A stretch of 64,000 bases of DNA from Streptomyces laurentii. Its GTDB lineage: Bacteria; Actinomycetota; Actinomycetes; Streptomycetales; Streptomycetaceae. Shown here piece by piece: positions 53,654 through 62,210 of the stretch; the stretch's first letter is position 1; every line of letters begins with the position of its first letter. The notes beneath the pieces were generated by a model. It did not search any database. It was not told the DNA's origin and saw only the letters and a list, made by a program, of their open reading frames with translations. The position numbers and the translations under genes are program-made. The stretch spans positions 7,505,501 through 7,569,500 of the forward strand of contig AP017424.1 in NCBI GenBank assembly GCA_002355495.1. Direction: 5' to 3'.

Positions 53654-54433
53654 TCAGCGGGTGCGGCGGGGAAGGGGGACGCCGGGCCGGTGCGGCGGCG
53701 TCGGAGGAAGAGCGCGGTCGGGCCGCTGGGTGGAGAGACGGTCGACCCGCTCCCACAGGGCGTCCTCCGCCTGGCGGGCGGGGATCCGCTCGCGTGCGAT
53801 GCGCACGCTGTACCGCAGGAAGGGCGCCATCGCCTTCTCGTCGCGAAGGACCGGGTCGGGCGAGACGAGGCCGGTGAAGACGGCGGCGACGACATGGGAA
53901 GGGGTCCGGCTCGTCAGAAGCCCCTCCCACACGAGGATTTGCCGGGCTGAGTCGACCCACGGGCTGTGAGAGGTCGTGGCCGTGATGTGCCAGGACCCCC
54001 ACGCGTTCCGGGTGACGGCGAGGTGCCCGTCAGGCGACACGAAGCCGGTGTTCGGCGACCCCTCCCACCCGGCCTGTCCGAGGACGTCTTGAGGGGTGGT
54101 TGCTTTGGATTCGCCTGCGGTGGTGAAGGTGTCGGTGGCCGCAGCGATGATCTCGGCCGGCGTGCGGGCGCCGAAGCTCACCTTCCACGACTCCTCCTCG
54201 GTCCGGCCGTGGTGGCGAAGGGTCCACCACGGCTGGTCCGGATCGGGCGACAGGAGGAGTTCGGCCTGCTGGTCGCGGGAGGTCAGCCGGACGCCTGGGC
54301 TGAGCGGCTGGTGGGCGGCCTGCCAGCGGAACGCGTTCTGCAGGGGTACGGTTACCCACTGCGGGTCGCCGCCGCCGGCCAGGTAACGCGGGGCGACCTG
54401 GGCGAGTACGTGCGGCTTGGCGGACTCCGTCAC
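53654..54433 (-). CDS. DUF317 domain protein (copy 4)
   Basis: 259 residues from GTG 54433. Opens AQVAPRYLAGGGDPQWVTVP, then SWKVSFGARTPAEIIAAATD and SSWHITATTSH-like second repeat with VVAAVFTGLVSP. Basic Pro-rich end (PRRTR). Its GTG overlaps the restored stop of the ATP-grasp gene (GTGA), so the two are coupled. Confidence 0.75.
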   Translation of the reverse strand: MTESAKPHVLAQVAPRYLAGGGDPQWVTVPLQNAFRWQAAHQPLSPGVRLTSRDQQAELLLSPDPDQPWWTLRHHGRTEEESWKVSFGARTPAEIIAAATDTFTTAGESKATTPQDVLGQAGWEGSPNTGFVSPDGHLAVTRNAWGSWHITATTSHSPWVDSARQILVWEGLLTSRTPSHVVAAVFTGLVSPDPVLRDEKAMAPFLRYSVRIARERIPARQAEDALWERVDRLSTQRPDRALPPTPPHRPGVPLPRRTR

Positions 54434-55676
54434 CGGTGCTCGGCCCCGGGCCGCTGGTGGTGACGGTGATGTGGTTGGCGGTGGCCGTACGGCGGGCGAC
54501 GGCGAGGTCGAGGGTGTCGGCGTAGGTGGCGAACAGGCCGACCCGGGAGGAGTCGAGGTCGCCGTCCGGCGGGAGGAGGGCCTGGTCGCCTACGTTCATG
54601 AGCCAGGCCGGGCCGTGCACCCAGCCCGCCGTCTCGGCGAAGCCGGGCACGATCGACCGCTTCGTGAGCGTGCCGGACTCCGGGGCATACAGGACCTTGA
54701 TCGCGACCGACTGCCCGCGGGTCGGGGCGAGGTCGGGGGCCGTGCCGGTGGCGATGTCGGCGGCGATACGCGGCAGGGACAGGCCGGTGGCTCGCCACAC
54801 GGCCCAGCCGATCCAGTCGCCGCCGATGCGCCCGTTGACCTCGATCACGCGCGGCCCGGTCGCGGTGAGCCGCATCTCGACGTGCTGGATTCCGCCGGTC
54901 ACGCCGGTCGCCTTCACGGCCGCGGCGGCGATGGGCGCGACGGTCTCCAGCAGCGGGTCGCCGGCGGTCAGGGTGTGGCCGACCTCTTCGAACAGCGGCT
55001 GGGCGCCGAGTTCCTTGCGGGTGACGGCGACGGCGGTGGTCACGCCCTGGACGGTGACGCACTCGACGCTCACCTCCTCGCCGTCGAGGTACTCCTCGAC
55101 GAGCACGCTCGCGTTGTCACCGCCGTGCAGCTGGACCCCGCGGGCGGCGAACGCGTACGCGGCGGCGAGGTCCTCGCGTGTCTCGGCCTTGATCACGCCG
55201 ATGCTGCCGCCCACCGCGGCGGGCTTGACCACGACCGGGAAGCCGATCTCGTCCGCGACCGCGAGGGCCTCGTCGAGGGATGTGGCCGTGACGGAGCGGG
55301 CGGAGGGCACGCCGTGGCGGGCGAATGCCGCGCGGCCGGCCGCCTTGCCGCGGCAGGTGAGGACCGATTCCACGCTCGTGACCGCCAGGCCGAGATGTTC
55401 GGCCAGGCGCGCGACCGCGGTCAGGTGGGATTCGTTCCACGTCAGCACGCCGGCGATCGGACGTCGTCCGGCGACGGCCGCGGCGGCGGCGATCAGTCCG
55501 TCCACGTCGTCGAAGTCGCCCACGGTTTCGTGGTCGACGACGTACGGCGTCTCCCAGGTGAGCGGGCCGGTGGTGATGACGGCGACGTCGTAGGCGTCGG
55601 CGACCTGCTCCAGGCAGTAGCCGCGGTACTCCTCGTCACCGGGGGCGATGACCAGAACGAGCGGGCGGACAGACAT
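54430..55676 (-). CDS. ATP-grasp domain carboxylate-amine ligase
   Basis: 415 residues as restored, from ATG 55676 with TTGGAG 8 bases upstream. ATP-grasp order: pre-domain VLVIAPGDEEYRGYCLEQVA, IGFPVVVKPAAVGGSIGVIK (ATP-binding Lys and loop), ASVLVEEYLDGEEVSVECVT, and the metal site GPRVIEVNGRIGGDWIGWAV. As read, the frame runs on to 54030 through the next gene. One base in the C-run 54444-54447 (plus strand) ends it GAEHR-stop, overlapping the DUF317 start. Similar to L-amino-acid or biotin-carboxylase-like ligases; the substrate is unknown. An unusual passenger in a transfer region. Confidence 0.82.
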
Positions 55677-55730
55677 GAAGATCTCCAAGAAGAAAGAGCG
55701 AGGGGTGAACTGGTGGGGAAGGGGGGTGGT

Positions 55731-56324
55731 TCAGCGGCGGCGGGCCGGGCCGGCCGGGGCCGGTGTTGCGGCGCGCGGGACGCTCGCGGCGAGGCGGATG
55801 CCGGGCTGGCCGGCGCGCACGGTGGCGGCGTGGACCTCCAGGACGGAACGGCCGTGGTGAAGCCAGTCGGACAGTGCCTCCGAGGCCCGTGCGTGACGGG
55901 CAGCGGCGGCGGCCTGGACGGCCTCCTCGGTCGCATGAGGCTCGTCCGTCAGGAACTGGAGGAATGTGTCCTGGGCGGCGGTGATCCGGTCGAGGGCTTC
56001 GCGCAGATGGTCGAGCTGCCAGGTCCAGCGCGACTGACCGGTCTTCCACGCGCGCTCGGCCACGGCGGTGCCGGCCGCGTTCAGCAGGTCGGCTGCCGCG
56101 TCGCGTACGGGGGCGAAGGCCCGCCACAGGGCGCGGTCTTTCTCGGCCTCGCGGGCGTCGTAGACATCCTGGTCGAACGGCCAGCCGTCGAGGTCGGTGT
56201 GCTCGATGGTGTACCGCTCCCAGGAGGAGACGGCTGTGTCCGCCTGGCGGAGAAACCGCGCGAGCCGGACGAGCGGCTCGGCAGGGTCCGGCGCCGGGAC
56301 CGTGGTGGGGGAGGGGCGGGGCAA
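55731..56324 (-). CDS. Helical hypothetical protein, paralog of 53045-53635
   Basis: 197 residues from TTG 56324, preceded by GAAAGG 6-7 bases upstream and overlapping nothing. LVRLARFLRQADTAVSSWER, DQDVYDAREAEKDRALWRAF and WQLDHLREALDRITAAQDTF are helical and match the other copy. It ends with an Ala/Pro/Arg tail. Lies between a DUF317 gene and the ATP-grasp gene. Confidence 0.65.
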   Translation of the reverse strand: MPRPSPTTVPAPDPAEPLVRLARFLRQADTAVSSWERYTIEHTDLDGWPFDQDVYDAREAEKDRALWRAFAPVRDAAADLLNAAGTAVAERAWKTGQSRWTWQLDHLREALDRITAAQDTFLQFLTDEPHATEEAVQAAAAARHARASEALSDWLHHGRSVLEVHAATVRAGQPGIRLAASVPRAATPAPAGPARRR

Positions 56325-56333
56325 GAGGGCCTT

Positions 56334-57148
56334 TCAACGGCGGTGAAGGGAGGGCGATGTCGGGGCGGTGTTCGGTGCCGGCGGGGGCGGCGACGCGGTC
56401 AGGCGTGGGGTTCGGCTCTGCGCCGGGGCCTGCGCGCGGACGGTGTCGAGCCGGGTGAAGTGGGCCTCGACCACGTGCGTGGGGGACAGGCGGCTCGGCG
56501 TTTGCCGGGCGGCGGAGTGAGTGGGTTCCCATCGGCCGCGTATGACGGGGGCGGTGGTGACGAGCTGCTCGGCCAGACCGTCGACGAGGTGCTCCGGGGC
56601 CTGGCTGATCCAGATGTCCCAGACCGGCGGGCCGCCGTACGTGGCCGGGACTTCGATCCGCCAGAACGACAGTTCGGGATCCTTTCGGATCCGGGTGCGC
56701 TCGGCCCGGATCGGGCGGCGGTCAGGGGAAAAGGCGGTGCGGTTCCGTCGGGGTCGCGGTCGACGCGCCAGCCGGCCTCCACCATCCGCTGCCAGGCCCC
56801 GGGGCCGGCGGGCTGCTGCCGGCCGGTGAGACGGTCGGTGAGGCCTGCGATGATCTCGGCGGGCACCGTCTGGCTGAAGCTCGCCTGCCAGGGGCCGTCG
56901 TCCGTGTCGATCCGCCAGTACCGGCTGCCGAACGGATCGAGACGGAGCTGGTGTTCACCGGTGGGCGCGGTCAGGGGGATGCGGGGGTCGCCGTCGGCGG
57001 AGGTGACACGCCAGCCGGCGGAGAGCAGGGCGTGGGTGACGTGACGGGGGTCGCCGGGGCCGGCGAGGTGCCGGGGTGAGGTGTCGTAGGGGATCGTGTG
57101 CTCGTGGTCGGCGGTGTAGGACGCCAGCTGGGCGGGGCTCACGGCCAT
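56334..57148 (-). CDS. DUF317 domain protein (copy 5, one-base frameshift)
   Basis: 271 residues as restored, from ATG 57148 (MAVSPAQLASYTADHEHTIP). First repeat: TSPRHLAGPGDPRHVTHALL, GPWQASFSQTVPAEIIAGLT. One base is missing in the G-run 56750-56753 (plus strand). With it, the second half reads RKDPELSFWRIEVPATYGGP, then PVWDIWISQAPEHLVDGLAE, ending at 56334 just before the ribosome site of the next gene. Without it, the frame is a low-complexity Ser/Pro/Arg tail. Confidence 0.7.
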
Positions 57149-57173
57149 GTCACCTCTCGGGTGGTACGGGGCG

Positions 57174-57950
57174 TCATCGGCTGCGGGCGAATCGGGACGG
57201 AGCGCCGGCGCGGGCCCGGGCTGCGGTCCAGGCGCTGCCCCAGGTGGCGCGGGCACTCGTGACGCGGGTCTGCTGCCACGCGCGCAGTTCGTCGGGGAGC
57301 ACGGAGACGGACGTGGTGCGGATCCGGTTGCTCGGCGGCACGTGTCCGCGCGGGCGCATCACCGGCAGAGGGTCGGCCAGCGCTTCGGTGAGTCCTTGCA
57401 GCAGGTGCAGGGGGGTGGTCGGGCTCGCCTGGAGGTTCCAGACGGCGCCGTGTTCATTGCGGGCGCCCATCCACCAGTGCTGGTCGGGGCCAGTGGCCAC
57501 GTACTGGACGAAGGCGTCCCGGCGGGGGCTGACGGCGGTGAACTCCTGGCCGGTCTCGGTGGACCACCGCTGCTGCGTGAGCGGCGCCCACACGTTCGGG
57601 GCGTGTGCGGAGCGGGGCTTGGTCAGCGCGTCGGTCAGGCCGGCGACGATCTCCACCGGGGCCTGAGCGGTGAGGCTGACCTGCCAGGCCGGCTGATGGT
57701 CCTGGGCCACGCCATGGACCTGCCAGCCGCCCGGTGCCTGGTAGGCGACGCGGACCGTCTGGTCGGGCGAGTCGAACACCAGGGCAGCGCCGGCGTTCTG
57801 GGGAGTGTTGTCGCTCCAGCCGGAGGCGCGCAGGTACTCGGTGACGTGCCGCAGGTCGCCGCCGCCGGCCAGGTAGCGGGGCTCGATCAGGTAGTGCTGC
57901 TGGGCGGTCTGCTGGCCCCAGCCGGTCCACGTCTGCTGACGCTTGCTCAC
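57174..57950 (-). CDS. DUF317 domain protein (copy 6)
   Basis: 258 residues, intact, from ATG 57950, overlapping the upstream gene by 4 bases. YLIEPRYLAGGGDLRHVTEY and AWQVSLTAQAPVEIVAGLTD form the first repeat; HWWMGARNEHGAVWNLQASP and LHLLQGLTEALADPLPVMR the second. Basic C-terminus (GAPSRFARSR). Function unknown. Confidence 0.75.
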   Translation of the reverse strand: MSKRQQTWTGWGQQTAQQHYLIEPRYLAGGGDLRHVTEYLRASGWSDNTPQNAGAALVFDSPDQTVRVAYQAPGGWQVHGVAQDHQPAWQVSLTAQAPVEIVAGLTDALTKPRSAHAPNVWAPLTQQRWSTETGQEFTAVSPRRDAFVQYVATGPDQHWWMGARNEHGAVWNLQASPTTPLHLLQGLTEALADPLPVMRPRGHVPPSNRIRTTSVSVLPDELRAWQQTRVTSARATWGSAWTAARARAGAPSRFARSR

Positions 57951-58327
57951 CGGTGCCTCCGCGTGACGAGAGCGGTGGCCTTCACGCTGCCGGTGTCGTG
58001 TACGGCCTGCGCGGTGATCCGGCCGAGAGCCTCACGCTGCTCGTCGAGGTGGTCGATGGCCAGGTTCCCGAGCGTGTTGACCGTGCGGCCGAGAGCGAGC
58101 CAGACCTCCGCGGGGTAGACGCCCGTCTCGGCGTAGCGCTGTGCGACGAAGGCGCTGGTGGCGACGAGATGCAGCATTCGGCCCAGGACGCCGTCCTTGG
58201 TGTCGAGAACCAGGGTGAGGATCTGCGCGGCCTGCCGCGGGTCGGCCTGTGACAAGTGACCGGCAAGTTCCTCGAGTTGCCGGACGATGCCGTCGGTCAG
58301 GGCATCGTGGGGGAGGGGCGGGTGCAT
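57947..58327 (-). CDS. Small helical hypothetical protein
   Basis: 126 residues from ATG 58327. Helical: LTDGIVRQLEELAGHLSQAD, QRYAETGVYPAEVWLALGRT and LAIDHLDEQREALGRITAQA. No membrane or signal segment. Coupled to the following DUF317 gene by an ATGA overlap. Family not recognised; it fills the same slot as the other helical genes that precede DUF317 genes here. Confidence 0.6.
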   Translation of the reverse strand: MHPPLPHDALTDGIVRQLEELAGHLSQADPRQAAQILTLVLDTKDGVLGRMLHLVATSAFVAQRYAETGVYPAEVWLALGRTVNTLGNLAIDHLDEQREALGRITAQAVHDTGSVKATALVTRRHR

Positions 58328-58372
58328 GAAGGGTGCTCCGGGGGTGGGTGGTTCGTGGCCCCGCGGCGGTGG

Positions 58373-58558
58373 TCAGCGGGATTGCCGGCGGGCGGACGTG
58401 GGGCCGGACGGCGGCGCCGGTACGCCGGGGAGGCGGCGGGATTCGGCGGTGCGGACGACCGCCGTGTGCAGGTAGTGGCGCAGCAGGAAGACCGCGAGCC
58501 GGGGACGCGAAGCGGAGGAGAGGGGTGGGACCGGGAGCCCTTGCCGGGCGGAGGTCAC
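58373..58558 (-). CDS. Small basic hypothetical protein
   Basis: 61 residues from ATG 58558, which overlaps the stop of the upstream gene (ATGA). RPRLAVFLLRHYLHTAVVRT is a possible helix, with a basic tail ending SARRQSR. The four-base overlap supports translation; otherwise nothing is recognisable. Confidence 0.4.
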   Translation of the reverse strand: MTSARQGLPVPPLSSASRPRLAVFLLRHYLHTAVVRTAESRRLPGVPAPPSGPTSARRQSR

Positions 58559-59319
58559 CGGCCGCGGGCGGGGGCGGTGCGGGCGCGGGCCGGTGCTGCC
58601 GGCAGGGCGGCGTCGATGGCGGACCGGGGCGCGGTGCGCAGGACGGTGCCGATGCCGAGGCGGGCGAGGCGGGCTCCGGCGGTCTGGACCGCGCGGCCCT
58701 GGGCGCGGGTGTCGTCGCCGGCCAGTACGTAGGCGGCCGGCGACTCCTTCCGCGTGAACCCCTCGTCGATCAGGATTTCGGCGGCCGGCTGTGCCGTGGT
58801 CGTCGCCGTGAGGGAGCCGTCCTCGTTCCAGGTCATCACGACCTGGGCGTCGGGGGAGGGGGCGGGCTGCGGAGGGTTCATGGCGTTGTGGCGTACCTGG
58901 GAGAGCGCGATGTCGTAACGGGGCAGGAGGTCGGCGTCGATGGCGCGGGCGGCGAGCTCGGGATCGGCCGGCACGGCGATCCCGTCGGGCTCGCGCACAC
59001 CCGCGAACGCCTCAGGGGCGACTTCGGGCGCGATGGCGGCGACGAGGAACTCCTCGTGCAGCGGGCGGAGTGTGACGTAGAGGCGGGTGCCGTCCGCGCG
59101 GACGAGATGAGCGTCCTCGCCCAGTTCGTACTCGGCGATGGCGGCGGCGACGTCGTTGAGGTCCCAGACGTCCGCGGCGTGTTCGGCCTGGTCCTCGTAG
59201 GTGCGGTGGCGATGGTGCTCGACGGTCCACCTGCCGGGCAGGAGGCCGGCGAGGACGGTGGCGAACGACTCCAGCTCATGGTCGCGGTCGGTGTCGGCAA
59301 GGGGGCGGGGCGGGGGCAT
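58555..59319 (-). CDS. Hypothetical protein of the transfer-region train
   Basis: 254 residues from ATG 59319. The first half is acidic and alpha/beta (DVAAAIAEYELGEDAHLVRA, RLYVTLRPLHEEFLVAAIAP). The second half has EILIDEGFTRKESPAAYVLA and an Ala/Arg-rich tail. No known motif seen. Consistent third-position GC and short gaps to its neighbours argue that it is real. Confidence 0.6.
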   Translation of the reverse strand: MPPPRPLADTDRDHELESFATVLAGLLPGRWTVEHHRHRTYEDQAEHAADVWDLNDVAAAIAEYELGEDAHLVRADGTRLYVTLRPLHEEFLVAAIAPEVAPEAFAGVREPDGIAVPADPELAARAIDADLLPRYDIALSQVRHNAMNPPQPAPSPDAQVVMTWNEDGSLTATTTAQPAAEILIDEGFTRKESPAAYVLAGDDTRAQGRAVQTAGARLARLGIGTVLRTAPRSAIDAALPAAPARARTAPARGR

Positions 59320-59349
59320 GGGCTCCTCGATGAGGGGGTGGGAGAAGGG

Positions 59350-59997
59350 TCATCGGGTCCGTCCGGAGGCGGCAGATGTGGGTGCCGGGGGCGCGGGCGG
59401 CGGGGCGTACGGTCCGCGACGGCCGGGTGGAGCACCGCGGTCGGCCAGGTCGGCACGCACCCGCAGCAGGTCTTCTGCGACGGGGCCGAGGCGCCAGTCG
59501 GCCAGGTAGTGCATGCGTTCGGCGACGGGCCACTCCGAAGGGCCGTCGAGCCGCTTGTAGACGTCGGCGAGCGCGTGCAGGAGGTTGCCGAGCGAGGCGA
59601 GGATCCCGTCGTGGGTAGCGGTCACTTCGTCCAGCAGCTCGGACACCTCTCCGGCCGTCGGGGTCTGCCGGATGCGCTCGGCCAGGTTCTCGATGGACCG
59701 GCCCGTGGTCACGTACCGGTCCTCGGTGCACGGGGTGGCGAACTCCTCGTCGGCCAGGACCTGGTAGCCGGCCGCCTGCAGACGCGCGACGGCTCGCTGG
59801 GCCACCGCCTGCTCGTCCTCGGCCGCGACCATCGGCGACAGCCGGTGCCAAGTCGCTCCGCGGACCTCCCGAAGGAAGAGGGTGCGCTCCAGAATGCCGT
59901 GGGCCAGCCCGTCACCACCGCTCGCGGTGACCACCGCGGTCGCCGGGTGCCGGGCGATGACCACCGCCGGCCCCGTGCTCGCGCTCGTCGTGCTCAC
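59350..59997 (-). CDS. Hypothetical protein of the transfer-region train
   Basis: 215 residues from ATG 59997, overlapping the relaxase-like gene's stop by 4 bases. An alpha/beta start (VVIARHPATAVVTASGGDGL, LQAAGYQVLADEEFATPCTE) is followed by a helical stretch (RSIENLAERIRQTPTAGEVS, DGILASLGNLLHALADVYKR) and a Pro-rich tail. Family not recognised. Confidence 0.6.
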   Translation of the reverse strand: MSTTSASTGPAVVIARHPATAVVTASGGDGLAHGILERTLFLREVRGATWHRLSPMVAAEDEQAVAQRAVARLQAAGYQVLADEEFATPCTEDRYVTTGRSIENLAERIRQTPTAGEVSELLDEVTATHDGILASLGNLLHALADVYKRLDGPSEWPVAERMHYLADWRLGPVAEDLLRVRADLADRGAPPGRRGPYAPPPAPPAPTSAASGRTR

Positions 59998-60890
59998 CGC
60001 GTCACCGCCCCGGGTGTGACCAGGACCGGCCTGGGAACCGGATGCGGCGCGAGCACGGAAGAGGCTGGGGCGAGGTGGGCGGCGATCTGACCGAGCTGCT
60101 CCTGCACGACGTGAAGGCGCCGGGCCGCCCAGAACAGATCCCGCCCGGCCGCGGCGGTCTCGTGCGTGGGTAGGGCGGCTGCCTCACGGGCGAGCTGTTC
60201 GATCAGGTGCCGCACGGTTGCGAGCGGGCTGTTCTGCTCGGTCGCCAGCTGGTTCAGGATTCCGGCCAGCGCACTGGCCGCCGACGGCGCGAACGGTGAG
60301 GCGAGCGGCGGCGACGGGGCGGCGAAACCGGCCTGCTTCTCCCCCGCCGGCGGACGATGGGTGTAGAGAAGGAGATCGCTCTCGATCCGGCGTGCCTCGC
60401 CCTCCAGGACCTGCGCGAGCCGGCCCGGCGTGCTCGCCCAGGCGCCGTCCGAGCGGATGAGGTTGCCGATCAGGTCCATACGGGACGGCTGTTCCCGGAT
60501 GGCGAGCCAACGGCAGGCAGCACGATCGTCGCCCGGCGGAGCGAGACCCGCGCTACGCGCCAGCCGGTGTGCGATCTCGGACCACTCGGCCGGCGAGAGG
60601 TTCCGGTCCAGCGGGTGCAGCCGCACGGACAGGTGGAAGATCGCGCGCCGGGATCCGTCCGGGCCCGCGGCGAAGGGGTGATCCAGCAGAGGGTCGGCGA
60701 GGTGCTGGGCCCACTCCGGAGTGGTCCAGATGCGCTCCTCGTCCGTGTACCGGTCCAACTGGTTCCAGTACGCCACCACGCTGCCTCCCGGCTCGGTGGT
60801 GAGGCCCTCGTCCTTGCTGAGGGGACGGCCGAGGGAATCGGCGAGGGTGGTGACGGCGTCGATGCCGCGTGGGTGCACGTAAATGATCAT
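59994..60890 (-). CDS. Putative relaxase-like / mobilisation protein
   Basis: 298 residues from ATG 60890. MIIYVHPRGIDAVTTLADSL, then a middle block AIFHLSVRLHPLDRNLSPAE, then RWLAIREQPSRMDLIGNLIR with SDGAW. I associate this pattern with relaxase-like or mobilisation proteins of actinobacterial conjugative plasmids, but only a single His is seen in the central strand, so nuclease activity is uncertain. The C-terminal half is helical (GILNQLATEQNSPLATVRHL). First large gene of the sub-operon running to the DUF317 genes. Confidence 0.45.
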   Translation of the reverse strand: MIIYVHPRGIDAVTTLADSLGRPLSKDEGLTTEPGGSVVAYWNQLDRYTDEERIWTTPEWAQHLADPLLDHPFAAGPDGSRRAIFHLSVRLHPLDRNLSPAEWSEIAHRLARSAGLAPPGDDRAACRWLAIREQPSRMDLIGNLIRSDGAWASTPGRLAQVLEGEARRIESDLLLYTHRPPAGEKQAGFAAPSPPLASPFAPSAASALAGILNQLATEQNSPLATVRHLIEQLAREAAALPTHETAAAGRDLFWAARRLHVVQEQLGQIAAHLAPASSVLAPHPVPRPVLVTPGAVTR

Positions 60891-60963
60891 GGTCTCGTTC
60901 AGAGCCGGCGCGACGAGCAGGGGAAGGGATCGGGAGAGGAGGAGGCCGTCGGGACGGCGCCGG

Positions 60964-61407
60964 TCAGGTCAGCCGGACCGCGCTGTCGGCGGTGCTGCCG
61001 CGGGAGTCGGCGACGTGGACCAGCTGGTTGAGCGCAGTGAGGGAGTACCAGCGGCAGTCGACCGGGTCCTCGTCCGTGCCGATCCGCGGGACCAGGTATT
61101 CGCGCAGCGCCTTCTGGTGCACCAGGCACTCGGGGCAGCCAGTGGACAGGTGCACCAGGTAGCGCGGGTGGGCGGTGACGTAGGAGCGGTCGCCGCCGGC
61201 CGGGTCCAGCACCCGCCACCCGGCCTCGTCGGTCGGCGTGTGCCACGACGGAGCGACGACCGTCACCGCGTTGCCCCACAGCCGCCCGCCGGCCACCCCC
61301 TTGAAGATCACGACCGTCTCGCCGGGCCGGAAGTGCGTGTGGGTGATGTCCCGCTGCGGGGTGAGCGGGTCGTGCGGCAGGTACACGGGGCGGTTGGTCG
61401 CGGGCAC
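60964..61407 (-). CDS. Hypothetical protein with a CPEC motif
   Basis: 147 residues from GTG 61407, with GGAAGGA 8 bases upstream; an in-frame start at 61452 is less likely. A small beta-rich core (GETVVIFKGVAGGRLWGNAV) is followed by TGCPECLVHQKALREYLVPR, a paired-cysteine site. The palindrome element copy 2 lies 56-80 bases ahead of the start, so this may head an operon controlled by it. Confidence 0.55.
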   Translation of the reverse strand: MPATNRPVYLPHDPLTPQRDITHTHFRPGETVVIFKGVAGGRLWGNAVTVVAPSWHTPTDEAGWRVLDPAGGDRSYVTAHPRYLVHLSTGCPECLVHQKALREYLVPRIGTDEDPVDCRWYSLTALNQLVHVADSRGSTADSAVRLT

Positions 61408-61462
61408 GACGGTGGTCCTTCCACAAGGGCGCGGGGCGGCGGTGGAAGACAAAGGATCCGGA

Positions 61463-61506
61463 CAATCCCCGGTTTCGGAAACCGGGAATCTGCCGCTATA
61501 TTGCGC
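61463..61506. promoter_or_regulatory. Palindrome plus TATATTGCGC element, copy 2
   Basis: CCCCGGTTTC-G-GAAACCGGG core (61467-61486) with AATC flanks, then 6 bases and TATATTGCGC (61497-61506). The arrangement is the same as at 40670-40712. It lies between two minus-strand genes (60964-61407 and 61516-62070). Confidence 0.6.
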
Positions 61507-61515
61507 GCCGCGCGC

Positions 61516-62070
61516 CTACCGGAACGGGTTCTCCGTGGGCCGGTCACGATCGCTCGCCGCATCCAGCAGCTCGGGCAGATCGGCTCCGCCGGCGTCGCGC
61601 TGGTCGATCCACCACCCCGCCCGGGTCACCAGGCGTATCTGCTCTTCCAGCTGTGCCCAGTCGGCCTCGTCCCAGGTCCCCTCGGTGACGAGCGCGGTGT
61701 AGGCGCTGGTGACGAGCTGGTGGCGGGTGCGCTCGCCCCAGTCGAGGATCGTCTCGGGCCCCTCCAGCGGAGGCATGTCGAACTGGTCCGTCCACGCCGC
61801 GGCGGCGGCCTGTTCCTCGGCGCGCTTGGCGGCCAGCCACTCCGCCCTGCTCGCGGTGTCGGCCTGCTGTTCGGCGCGCCAGCAGTCGGTGCACGCGCGG
61901 GCGGCCAGCCAGCGGGCGTATCCGGCGCGCTGGTCGGCCCAACGGCCAGACAGATCGTGGGTGATGGCATGTCCACAGCTGTGGACGACATCGAACAAGG
62001 TGCGTACCCCCGGGGAATTTCGTTTGATGGGCGCTACGTTCGAGGTCGGGCTGCTGGTCTGGGGCTTCAA
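61516..62070 (-). CDS. Hypothetical protein with paired Cys/His motif
   Basis: 184 residues from ATG 62070. LFDVVHSCGHAITHDLSG and ARWLAARACTDCWRAEQQAD form a CxH...CxxC pattern that could bind zinc. The rest is Trp- and Glu-rich helices (AEEQAAAAAWTDQFDMPPLE). Similar small zinc-site proteins are common in Streptomyces plasmids. Function unknown. Confidence 0.6.
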   Translation of the reverse strand: MKPQTSSPTSNVAPIKRNSPGVRTLFDVVHSCGHAITHDLSGRWADQRAGYARWLAARACTDCWRAEQQADTASRAEWLAAKRAEEQAAAAAWTDQFDMPPLEGPETILDWGERTRHQLVTSAYTALVTEGTWDEADWAQLEEQIRLVTRAGWWIDQRDAGGADLPELLDAASDRDRPTENPFR

Positions 62071-62210
62071 ATTGAGTGCCTTTCGTTGGCGGTTGGGGTG
62101 GTGGCCTGCGTCGTTGCGGAGGGTCGTGCATCAGATGCACGATTCATGCGGCGGTCGGAGGCGGCTGGAGTGCTTGGCGGTGGTTTCGGGGACGCTTCCG
62201 CTGGGTCGTC

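Noticed and set aside
54030..54429. C-terminal extension of the ATP-grasp protein
   Set aside because: An out-of-frame reading of the DUF317 gene; restoring one base ends the ligase in a four-base overlap with that gene.
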